From the NCBI GenBank assembly GCA_011322515.1, contig DRMS01000285.1, forward strand, positions 1 through 8,395: DNA of 8,395 nt, in the 5' to 3' direction. Position numbers and translations under genes: made by a program. Of this stretch, positions 1 to 4,949 are shown in pieces. This DNA is from Leucothrix mucor (lineage in GTDB: Bacteria; Pseudomonadota; Gammaproteobacteria; Thiotrichales; Thiotrichaceae). The number at the start of each line of letters is the position of its first letter. Position 1 is the first letter of the stretch. The notes beneath the pieces are model-generated. The model was given only the letters and a program-made list of their open reading frames with translations, searched no databases and had not been told where the DNA came from.

Positions 1-62
1 CCTTCCCATTCAAAAAAAGGAAGTTCTGGTTTTTCTTTTCTTCTATTGTAAGTAGTAGCCAT
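1..62 (-). CDS. pilC: PilC, type IV pilus inner-membrane platform protein (5' fragment)
   Basis: Only the first 20 codons and part of the next are in the window; the gene continues past base 1. The ATG is at 62-60 on the minus strand and the reading starts MATTYNRRKEKPELPFFEWE followed by Gly. The ending F-x-W-E-G is the usual N-terminal signature of PilC/GspF proteins, which form the inner-membrane platform that the assembly ATPase works on. A good ribosome-binding site, TAAGGA (69-74), lies six bases upstream, inside the last codons of pilB, and only two bases separate the pilB stop from this start. That indicates one transcript with translational coupling, as in other pilB-pilC operons. 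The call rests on the short N-terminus plus position, so the family is likely but the body of the protein cannot be checked here. Confidence 0.8.
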   Translation of the reverse strand, partial: MATTYNRRKEKPELPFFEWE

Positions 63-64
63 AA

Positions 65-1774
65 TTAATCCTTAGTAACGCGTTCTAATTCAGCCAATGA
101 GGTTATTCCTTGGCGGACTTTTTCGATGCCAGATTGACGTAAATCTAGAATATTTTCTTTCTTCGCCTGTTCAGCAAGGTCAATGGCATTGCCGCCTTCC
201 ATCACCATTTTTGCCATTGTTTCAGAGATAGGCATGACTTGGTAAATACCTACTCGACCTTTATAGCCGCCAGAGCAATCGCTACAGCCTTTTGGTTCGT
301 ATACCGTTAACGAGCTTAATTCATCCTCGGAAAACCCTATCTGAATCAGGACTTCGTTAGGAATATCAGCAGGTTGTTTGCAGGATTTACAAAGTCTTCT
401 TGCCAGTCGTTGGGCGATAATCAGGTGAACAGAAGAGGCAATATTAAACGGTGGAACGCCCATATTAACTAAACGGGTTAATGTTTCTGGTGCGCTATTG
501 GTGTGTAATGTAGAGAGAACCAAGTGACCTGTCTGGGCTGCTTTTACGGATATTTCTGCGGTTTCAAGGTCTCGAATTTCACCGACCATAATAATGTCAG
601 GATCTTGACGTAAAAAAGCGCGCAGGGTTGCCGCAAAGGTCAAGCCAACTTTCTCATTCACATTGACCTGATTAATACCAGGTACTTGTATTTCCGCTGG
701 GTCTTCAGCGGTGGAGATATTTTTCTCCGAGGTATTGAGAATATTTAAACAAGCATACAGTGTTACGGTTTTACCACTACCTGTTGGTCCCGTGACTAGT
801 ACCATGCCATCAGGTTTGGCAATTGCAGATAATAAGTCCTCGTTTTGTTTTACATCAAAACCTAAATTTTCAATACCCAGTGCTGCCGTATCAGAGTCAA
901 GAATACGCATTACGATTTTTTCACCGTATAAGGTGGGTAAGGTGTTGACACGGAAGTCGATATATTTATCTTCGCCAACCTGAAAGTGAATACGACCATC
1001 CTGAGGAACACGCCGCTCAGAAGAATTTAGGCGTGACATGACCTTTATGCGTGAGGTTAGCTTACGGGCAATGCCTTTAGGTGGCATGCTGACAACTTGT
1101 AAGATACCATCAATGCGATAACGTACGCGGAGAATTTTTTCATAAGGTTCTACATGAATATCAGAGACTCCTTTAGAAATGGCATGCGCTAATAATTCAT
1201 TAACAAAATGAGTAACATCAACGCCATGATCATCGGCTTCTTCTTCTTTTTTCTCCAGACCATGAGTTTCAACAACTAAATCTTGAGCTTCTGTTTCAGA
1301 TGAAATACTCATCCCTGAAGTGACAGAGTCAACACTATCTGAACCGTGTAAGATGGTCTGTAATTTATCGTATTCGACTAAAACAGCTTCTGGCACCATC
1401 TCGGTTGCAAACTTTAAATCACCGAGACTTTCTAGATGATGGGGGTCAGCAACACCAACAAATAGGGCATTAGCTACGCTAAATAGCGGAACCATATTCA
1501 TTTTTTTCAAGCTATCAATTGAGATTAGCTCTTTTATTTCGGCTGTTATATTGATCGCATCAAGGTCAACCACGCTCATGCCATACTCACGCCCACAAAC
1601 CATCGCCATGCGATAAGGGCTAACTAATTGTTTCTGGAGTAAGTGGGTTACTAACGGCTTTTTACGCTCAAGCGCCTCTGTCATTGCTTTAGACGCAACG
1701 CTAGAGGACAGCTTCTCTTCTTCAACAAGCGTCGCTAAAATTCCTGGTAATGTGAGTTCGGTAGTCTCTGACAT
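65..1774 (-). CDS. pilB: PilB, type IV pilus assembly (extension) ATPase
   Basis: Cytoplasmic hexameric ATPase of the GspE/PilB family that powers pilin polymerisation through the PilC platform. The 569 residues match the usual family length. An N-terminal GspE/MshEN-type domain (about 10-145) is followed by an acidic low-complexity linker (about 146-185). The core then shows SDIHVEP (204-210), RYRIDG (218-223), Walker A GPTGSGKT (329-336), the Asp box TAEDP (355-359), Walker B DPDIIMVGEIRD (391-402) and the His box TGHLVLSTLHTN (415-426). A tetracysteine zinc site is complete: C462, C465, C497 and C500. The core wording (AFLRQDPDIIMVGEIRD, PPFNIASSV) fits PilB better than GspE or the retraction ATPase PilT, which lacks the N-terminal domain and zinc site. 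The start ATG is the only sensible one, but no Shine-Dalgarno sequence precedes it. pilC follows after two bases. No pilA or pilD is in the window. Confidence 0.96.
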   Translation of the reverse strand: MSETTELTLPGILATLVEEEKLSSSVASKAMTEALERKKPLVTHLLQKQLVSPYRMAMVCGREYGMSVVDLDAINITAEIKELISIDSLKKMNMVPLFSVANALFVGVADPHHLESLGDLKFATEMVPEAVLVEYDKLQTILHGSDSVDSVTSGMSISSETEAQDLVVETHGLEKKEEEADDHGVDVTHFVNELLAHAISKGVSDIHVEPYEKILRVRYRIDGILQVVSMPPKGIARKLTSRIKVMSRLNSSERRVPQDGRIHFQVGEDKYIDFRVNTLPTLYGEKIVMRILDSDTAALGIENLGFDVKQNEDLLSAIAKPDGMVLVTGPTGSGKTVTLYACLNILNTSEKNISTAEDPAEIQVPGINQVNVNEKVGLTFAATLRAFLRQDPDIIMVGEIRDLETAEISVKAAQTGHLVLSTLHTNSAPETLTRLVNMGVPPFNIASSVHLIIAQRLARRLCKSCKQPADIPNEVLIQIGFSEDELSSLTVYEPKGCSDCSGGYKGRVGIYQVMPISETMAKMVMEGGNAIDLAEQAKKENILDLRQSGIEKVRQGITSLAELERVTKD

Positions 1775-1820
1775 TATGCGTGGGTTCGTGGTTATTTTTA
1801 TTGTTAAAATATATGTTTTT

Positions 1821-1889
1821 CAAGTGGTTGAACTCTATGCGTACGAACACTTGTAGGAATATAGGTAAACCTAAACTCTACAAGCAGTT
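1821..1889. repeat. Nested small inverted and direct repeats upstream of pilB
   Basis: The 230-bp gap 1775-2004 between the PAP2 gene and pilB has no coding sequence. It contains CTTGTAG (1850-1856) facing CTACAAG (1878-1884), with an inner hairpin TAGG (1862-1865), loop TAAA, CCTA (1870-1873). CAAGTG (1821-1826) also faces CACTTG (1848-1853), so CTTG can pair to either side. CAAGTGGTTGAA (1821-1832) recurs imperfectly as CAAGCAGTTGAA (1881-1892), and AACTCTA occurs twice (1831-1837, 1874-1880). The two pairings are mutually exclusive, which could suit a structured leader for pilB, but the stems are short and there is no poly-T tract. I see no strong promoter hexamers here. Confidence 0.35.
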
Positions 1890-2004
1890 GAAAATATCAA
1901 GAATTCAGATCGAAGTATTATCTGGCTAATTCTATGTTTATTTTACAATACAAAATAGTAAATGCGGATAATTGGTAGAGCTGATTTTTGTTGGCGTACT
2001 GCTT

Positions 2005-2679
2005 TTACAGGTATTTCTTAAAGAAAAAATGATACAAGCCCATGCTAGTTAATAAAGGAATCCATAGAGACCAGAAAACATCAGAAAGAAAATGTCCTCC
2101 CGCAGCCATTCTTGCGAAGCCAAATAGACAACCTAGGCTTAATGAAAACGCAAGTGCATAATTAGCCCATTTTATGCGTCTTTTTTGCCATAAAAACCAG
2201 AAAGCGATAAAACCAAAACCAAGCGAACTATGACCTGATGGAAAAGAATTGCCATCACCTTGTGTATTGTATTTTAAAGGAGGGACATACTGCTCAGTGC
2301 CACCAAAAGATTCGTTATGAGCAGGGCGAGGGCGACCCCAATTATCTTTAAAGAGTGTATTGACAATTAGCCCAGGTCCAATCACAAAGCAGAGTAATAT
2401 AAACGTTGCTTGAATGCGATACTGTTTGCCTATTTTTTTAATAGAAGAAAGTAGAATAATCAGTAAAGTAGAGAGCACAACGCTAATCGTGAGGGGAACT
2501 CCTAGCTGATAGAAAAAACGCCATATTGCTTTATCACCTAGCGACCAAGGATTGCTTAATTCAGGGTGATAAAAGAAATTTGCAACCCATAAATCAATAT
2601 CAGAAAACCAGAAGACAGCAGTGTGCGCTGTAATTAAGAGTAAAAAAATTAGAATATTGTAAAACTTAGTGCTTAGCAT
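2005..2679 (-). CDS. PAP2-family integral membrane phosphatase (PgpB/LpxE-like)
   Basis: Acid phosphatase of the PAP2 superfamily. Members remove phosphate from lipid substrates such as undecaprenyl diphosphate, phosphatidylglycerol phosphate or lipid A at the periplasmic face of the inner membrane; which of these applies cannot be told from sequence. The three catalytic motifs are present: K111-x6-R118-P119 (KDNWGRPRP), P147-S-G-H150, and R190-x5-H196-x3-D200. H150 is the expected acid/base residue and H196 the phosphorylated nucleophile. Motif 3 reads Ala-Arg rather than the commoner Ser-Arg. About six hydrophobic helices (roughly 8-26, 60-80, 90-110, 152-166, 173-189, 200-219) give the expected topology at 224 residues. 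The ribosome-binding site is weak (GGTAG). The gene stands alone, 230 bp before pilB in the same direction, with nothing nearby to indicate a pathway. Confidence 0.88.
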   Translation of the reverse strand: MLSTKFYNILIFLLLITAHTAVFWFSDIDLWVANFFYHPELSNPWSLGDKAIWRFFYQLGVPLTISVVLSTLLIILLSSIKKIGKQYRIQATFILLCFVIGPGLIVNTLFKDNWGRPRPAHNESFGGTEQYVPPLKYNTQGDGNSFPSGHSSLGFGFIAFWFLWQKRRIKWANYALAFSLSLGCLFGFARMAAGGHFLSDVFWSLWIPLLTSMGLYHFFFKKYL

Positions 2680-2720
2680 TTAGTGGCTACCAATTATTAA
2701 GGCGGTACAAAAAATAGTTC

Positions 2721-2816
2721 TCTCACAAAGACGCAAAGTATACAGAGGGAATTTTTTATCTTTTCTTGGCGAGCAACGTTAGGCGGGGCAACTACATTCC
2801 CGCCGTCTTAGTGAGA
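2721..2816. repeat. Degenerate 96-bp inverted repeat with internal GGCGGG/CCCGCC hairpin
   Basis: TCTCACAAAGACG (2721-2733) faces CGTCTTAGTGAGA (2804-2816), 12 of 13 bases complementary. Inside lies GGCGGG (2782-2787), an 11-base loop, then CCCGCC (2799-2804). The left arm continues into CAAAG and resembles the 'ctcgcaaagacgcaaag' type of dispersed intergenic repeat that I recall from many proteobacterial genomes; that resemblance is from memory. No flanking direct repeat is evident, so this may be a decayed mobile repeat. It lies 42-137 bp upstream of the PAP2 start codon and would be in its leader if transcription begins near 2855. Confidence 0.5.
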
Positions 2817-2860
2817 ATGCAGTCTACAGCGATGTCCTTTCAGTTGAATAATTTTTCGCA

Positions 2861-2866
2861 ATTATA
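2861..2866 (-). promoter_or_regulatory. Possible -10 element (TATAAT) for the PAP2 gene
   Basis: The minus strand reads TATAAT here, a perfect sigma-70 -10 hexamer, but no good -35 sits 16-18 bp upstream. An inverted repeat ATAATTTTTC (2848-2857) / GAAAAATAAT (2871-2880), 9 of 10 bases paired, brackets the hexamer symmetrically and could be an operator. If used, the PAP2 leader would be about 175 nt and include the 2721-2816 repeat. Weakly supported, since AT-rich DNA gives such hexamers by chance. Confidence 0.25.
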
Positions 2867-2904
2867 CTATGAAAAATAATCATCTGTTGACGTATAACCT
2901 ATTA

Positions 2905-3063
2905 GGGAGTTCCAAGCAATGATTTTACCCATCTTGCTTGCCTTTTTGCACCTGCTTGAATCATCTCAATCGTTGCGTAGAGCAACTATGCGCCTCTTGA
3001 TATGCTCCAATTAGGAACAAAAAATCAGCGCAATATTAGGTAAATTCATTACTTGGAACTTCC
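2905..3063. mobile_element. 159-bp MITE-like element with 25-bp terminal inverted repeats
   Basis: The left end (2905-2929, beginning GGGAGTTCCAAG) and the right end (3039-3063, ending CTTGGAACTTCC) are inverted repeats, 22 of 25 bases matching without gaps. A small hairpin GTTGC-gtaga-GCAAC (2972-2986) sits near the exact centre. There is no internal coding sequence. TTA occurs directly on both sides (2902-2904 and 3064-3066), a possible 3-bp target duplication; the right copy is the reverse complement of the DUF805 stop codon TAA, so the element begins immediately after that gene. The architecture is that of a non-autonomous miniature inverted-repeat transposable element; a structured terminator or repeat for the DUF805 transcript is an alternative. 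The parent transposase family is unknown. Confidence 0.65.
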
Positions 3064-3633
3064 TTATGCTGTTGGCATGCTACCGCCGACCGTAATTGCC
3101 ATAACAATGCTCGCAATGATAGCAATCAAGTAAAGTACAATAAGAACAATAGCAATAATACCAAGAATTCTCTCCCATTTTGGTGTTGCTCTTACAGGAG
3201 CAAAACGGTTAACACCTTCTGTTCCCTTCTTTACCAAGACATAAATACCAAAAATAAGGTTCACAAGAGGAATAAAGACAAGTATTGACCACCAACCGCT
3301 CATATTGATGTCATGTAGGCGACGAATAAAGAAGAGAAGGGTAATAACAAGTGAAACTAGCATTATTGCCAGCATAAAGAGACCTGCACCCGAAGTATAA
3401 AATGCCATCATTGCATTAGGATCGGTTCCCGTTAATAGTGTAGAAGCAGCTCCAGCAATACCTGCTATAACAGCAAACACAATAAGCATGATTACATTTA
3501 ATATCAGATTCCAAGCCAGATAACTTAGGCGGCTAAAACGTCCTTTAGAAGAAAAAGGGCTGCTGGTATCATTTTGTCCATTATTTAGATTACGATGAAG
3601 ATCACTCGTAGGGGTTGAATAGGGGTTAGTCAT
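3064..3633 (-). CDS. DUF805 family inner-membrane protein
   Basis: Membrane protein of unknown function. The DUF805 signatures are clear: GRFSRLSYLAWNL (31-43) at the start of the first helix, RRLHDINMSGWW (104-115) between helices, and a long hydrophobic segment followed by KKGTEGVNRFAP (135-146). Four membrane segments are apparent, about 39-62, 82-103, 112-135 and 155-181. The soluble N-terminus starts MTNPYSTPTSDL, a proline/serine-rich tail typical of this and related small membrane families. An extra C-terminal helix after the DUF805 core takes the protein to 189 residues, longer than the minimal family members of about 120. The start is firm: AAGGAG (3639-3644) lies five bases upstream of the ATG. 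The gene is isolated, with repeats directly against its 3' end and about 175 bp of AT-rich DNA upstream. No biochemical role can be assigned. Confidence 0.85.
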   Translation of the reverse strand: MTNPYSTPTSDLHRNLNNGQNDTSSPFSSKGRFSRLSYLAWNLILNVIMLIVFAVIAGIAGAASTLLTGTDPNAMMAFYTSGAGLFMLAIMLVSLVITLLFFIRRLHDINMSGWWSILVFIPLVNLIFGIYVLVKKGTEGVNRFAPVRATPKWERILGIIAIVLIVLYLIAIIASIVMAITVGGSMPTA

Positions 3634-3808
3634 GTTGACTCCTTGTCATTATTAAAATAAAAGTAATCGTTTATATCTTCCAATTCACATCTTTCGCCTT
3701 GGGCTGACAAATTTCAGAAGGTATCTGGACGATTACGAATAAAGATATAACTATAGGATACTTTTCCTAAATCATCTTTTTAGATATGATACAAGGCGCT
3801 TTTTAGCA
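3634..3808. other. Upstream region of the DUF805 gene with interlocked inverted repeats
   Basis: No gene is visible. GTAATCGT (3663-3670) faces ACGATTAC (3729-3736), and TTATATCTT (3671-3679) faces AAGATATAA (3742-3750). The two pairs interlock rather than nest, so they cannot form one simple hairpin. A small hairpin TAGGA-tacttt-TCCTA lies at 3754-3769. A weak sigma-70-like promoter for the DUF805 gene (TTGGAA, 17 bp, TTATTT on the minus strand, about 3653-3681) is possible but not convincing. Confidence 0.3.
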
Positions 3809-3817
3809 ACTTATTAC

Positions 3818-3940
3818 CAGCAATTCCCGCTCTAATTTAAGGTAAACAGCAGTAGTAAGCCATTTGGTTAAAAACCAGCAAACCACTGCTGTTTTTAGAG
3901 CCTTATGTAATGCGCTCTACAGCTTGAGCGGGAATTTCTG
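3818..3940. mobile_element. 123-bp MITE with 15-bp terminal inverted repeats and 9-bp target duplication
   Basis: The left terminus CAGCAATTCCCGCTC (3818-3832) and the right terminus GAGCGGGAATTTCTG (3926-3940) are inverted repeats with one mismatch. Directly outside them the 9-mer ACTTATTAC occurs perfectly on both sides, at 3809-3817 and 3941-3949, which is the hallmark of a transposition target duplication. Inside is a second perfect inverted repeat AAACAGCAGT (3844-3853) / ACTGCTGTTT (3885-3894), and within that TGGTT-aaa-AACCA (3865-3877). There is no open reading frame of note, so the element must have been mobilised by a transposase elsewhere. A 9-bp duplication occurs in several insertion-sequence families (for example IS1, IS4 and IS903-type members of IS5), so the parent cannot be named. 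Confidence 0.85.
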
Positions 3941-3993
3941 ACTTATTACAATCTTGATATATTTGTTGTAGCAATTTTTCGTATTACTGGATT

Positions 3994-4154
3994 CAGGGCT
4001 GTTTAATAGTAAAAATCATGCTAAATCATGAGATTATAGTATCGTATTGTAACTATTATTGAAATTTCATATTTTAGATGATATTACAAAGCTGTTTTTC
4101 TGAGAAAATATTAATTTTGACTTTTTTATTTATAAATAGTATTGAATAGCCCTG
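3994..4154. mobile_element. 161-bp MITE-like element with CAGGGCT ends and 8-bp flanking repeat
   Basis: The left end CAGGGCTGTTTAATAGTA (3994-4011) and the right end TAGTATTGAATAGCCCTG (4137-4154) are inverted repeats, 15 of 18 matching, the terminal seven perfectly. TTACTGGA flanks the element at 3984-3991 and 4155-4162. The right copy is flush with the element; the left copy is separated by TT, so the full flanks TTACTGGATT and TTACTGGACG agree at 8 of 10 positions, as expected for a 10-bp duplication with two changes. The interior is very AT-rich and non-coding, with ATCATG repeated at 4015-4020 and 4025-4030. CAGGG-type ends with 8-10-bp duplications recall ISAs1-family elements, from memory and not checked. 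Confidence 0.65.
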
Positions 4155-4163
4155 TTACTGGAC

Positions 4164-4178
4164 GGGTTTACAAAACCC
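4164..4178. repeat. Short hairpin GGGTTT-aca-AAACCC
   Basis: A perfect 6-bp stem with a 3-base loop lies between the 161-bp element and the large palindrome. No T tract follows on either strand, so a factor-independent terminator is not supported. Confidence 0.3.
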
Positions 4179-4191
4179 ACCCAGCTAATTA

Positions 4192-4349
4192 AATATTAGG
4201 CTACCAGTTTAAGGCAGGACAGTTCATGTTTCTGCTATTCACCCGCACCCTTCGACAAGCTCAGGAAGCTAGCTCCCTGAGCTTGTCGAAGGGTGCGGGT
4301 TGTTTGCTATGAGGTTACTTGTCCCGCCTTAAGCTGGTAGTCTAATATT
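4192..4349. repeat. 158-bp concentric palindrome at the 3' end of the haemoglobin gene
   Basis: The outer arms 4192-4221 and 4320-4349 are inverted repeats, 27 of 30 matching with no gaps. The inner arms 4241-4270 and 4271-4300 are inverted repeats, 29 of 30 matching. Both pairs share the same centre of symmetry, between 4270 and 4271, and the two unpaired middle segments are each exactly 19 bases, so the whole block is one symmetric structure able to form a very long hairpin or cruciform. The outermost AATATT is self-complementary and present at both ends (4192-4197, 4344-4349), so it could instead be a target duplication around a 146-bp element. The right end overlaps two bases of the glbN stop codon. 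It may act as a transcript 3' structure for glbN, but no U tract follows. Confidence 0.75.
4241..4300. repeat. Near-perfect 60-bp palindrome of paired TTCGACAAGCTCAGG repeats
   Basis: This is the core of the large palindrome. ACCCGCACCCTTCGACAAGC continues into TCAGG, then the symmetric centre AGCTAGCT (4267-4274), then the mirror image ending GGGTGCGGGT. The single mispair is A4266 against C4275. The motif CCTTCGACAAGCTCAGG and its complement is, from memory, a very common dispersed intergenic repeat in unrelated bacteria, usually present as facing pairs like this one. Confidence 0.75.
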
Positions 4350-4716
4350 ATTGACATAAAACATCAGCACGAGTACTTTCTACAACGTCTCCTGCCTCTG
4401 CAATAATCTCTTCTGGCACTTTCATATCACGCATCGCTTTTACTAAGTTTTCAACGGTCGCATCAAAATGCTCATCGTTTAAACCTTTGTTATCGACTAA
4501 ATGTTGATGCGCTGAGCGCATATCTTTACCTGCATAACCATTATCAGCACCTAGAGCAAAAGCAATAAATTCTGCTTGATGTAGGCGCTGTTTTTCCATA
4601 TTGACATTAATGAAAAAGTGGCTAACACGATCATCGTCTAGCATATACTCGTAAAAACGATCTACAGTTGCTTCAACTGCCTCTTTACCACCAATTTTTT
4701 TAAAGATAGTGCGCAT
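4348..4716 (-). CDS. glbN: Group I truncated haemoglobin (trHbN/GlbN type)
   Basis: Soluble 2-on-2 haem globin that binds O2 and NO; group I members are linked to NO dioxygenation or protection from reactive nitrogen species. The 122 residues are full length, and numbering aligns without gaps to cyanobacterial GlbN as I remember it: GG at 9-10, Tyr22 (B10), Phe35 (CD1), Gln43 (E7), His46 (E10), Gln47 (E11) and the proximal haem ligand His70 (F8). Tyr22/Gln43/Gln47 is the ligand-stabilising distal set. His46 raises the possibility of bis-histidine haem coordination as in Synechocystis GlbN, whereas the residue aligned with its His117 (covalent haem attachment) is Ala here. AAGGAT (4722-4727) lies five bases before the ATG. 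The gene is monocistronic, with a dyad-bearing upstream region and a large palindrome touching its stop codon. Confidence 0.93.
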   Translation of the reverse strand: MRTIFKKIGGKEAVEATVDRFYEYMLDDDRVSHFFINVNMEKQRLHQAEFIAFALGADNGYAGKDMRSAHQHLVDNKGLNDEHFDATVENLVKAMRDMKVPEEIIAEAGDVVESTRADVLCQ

Positions 4717-4949
4717 ATTGCATCCTTATATTGTTTGTTATAAAAAATTGATAAAATAACATACAACCTATCCTAAGGTTATTGACAAACATCATTTTAG
4801 AAAAATTATAAATGATGTTAATTTGTTTCGTTCTCATGTGGCAATACTGTGAAAAAAGCCAAGTCGTTATATTTGCCTTATTTTTATCAGTCGTCTTTCG
4901 AGGTGTTTTATCGGGGAGTCTTACTAGCTAATTGTTAGTAGAGGCTAGT
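4717..4949. other. radA-glbN intergenic region
   Basis: This 233-bp gap holds the glbN ribosome-binding site and presumed promoter. Just beyond the radA stop, ACTAGC (4923-4928) faces GCTAGT (4944-4949), with CTAA-ttg-TTAG inside; this is a modest hairpin without a U tract. Nothing coding is visible. Confidence 0.4.
4782..4819 (-). promoter_or_regulatory. Candidate operator upstream of glbN (perfect 10-bp dyad plus FNR/CRP-like site)
   Basis: AACATCATTT (4788-4797) and AAATGATGTT (4810-4819) are perfect inverted repeats with a 12-bp spacer, placing equivalent points 22 bp apart, about two helical turns. Overlapping the gene-proximal arm is TTGAC-aaac-ATCAT (4782-4795), matching 8 of 10 fixed positions of the FNR consensus TTGAT-N4-ATCAA. 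A weak -10-like TTATTT (minus strand, 4754-4759) lies where a class II FNR promoter would need it. The dyad does not match the NsrR consensus as I know it. A regulator is plausible for an NO/O2-binding globin, but no binding protein can be named. Confidence 0.4.

Noticed and set aside
711..983. 90-codon plus-strand reading frame
   Set aside because: It lies wholly antisense inside pilB, whose ATPase motifs are intact; the translation resembles no family.
3950..4190. Search for a degraded transposase or tRNA in the AT-rich gap
   Set aside because: All frames are broken by many stops with no recognisable motif, and no cloverleaf-like arrangement or T-arm sequence is visible.
4192..4349. Large palindrome as a classical intrinsic terminator of glbN
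   Set aside because: The stem is far longer than a normal terminator and neither strand has a U run after it; kept as a repeat, with 3'-structure function only a possibility.
2905..4349. Four inverted-repeat elements as a CRISPR array or integron attC sites
   Set aside because: The units differ in sequence, lack regular repeat-spacer periodicity, and show no integron core-site pair or cas/integrase gene.
4923..4949. Hairpin ACTAGC/GCTAGT after radA as a factor-independent terminator
   Set aside because: The stem is short and only half GC, and the following minus-strand sequence AAGACTCCCC has no U tract.
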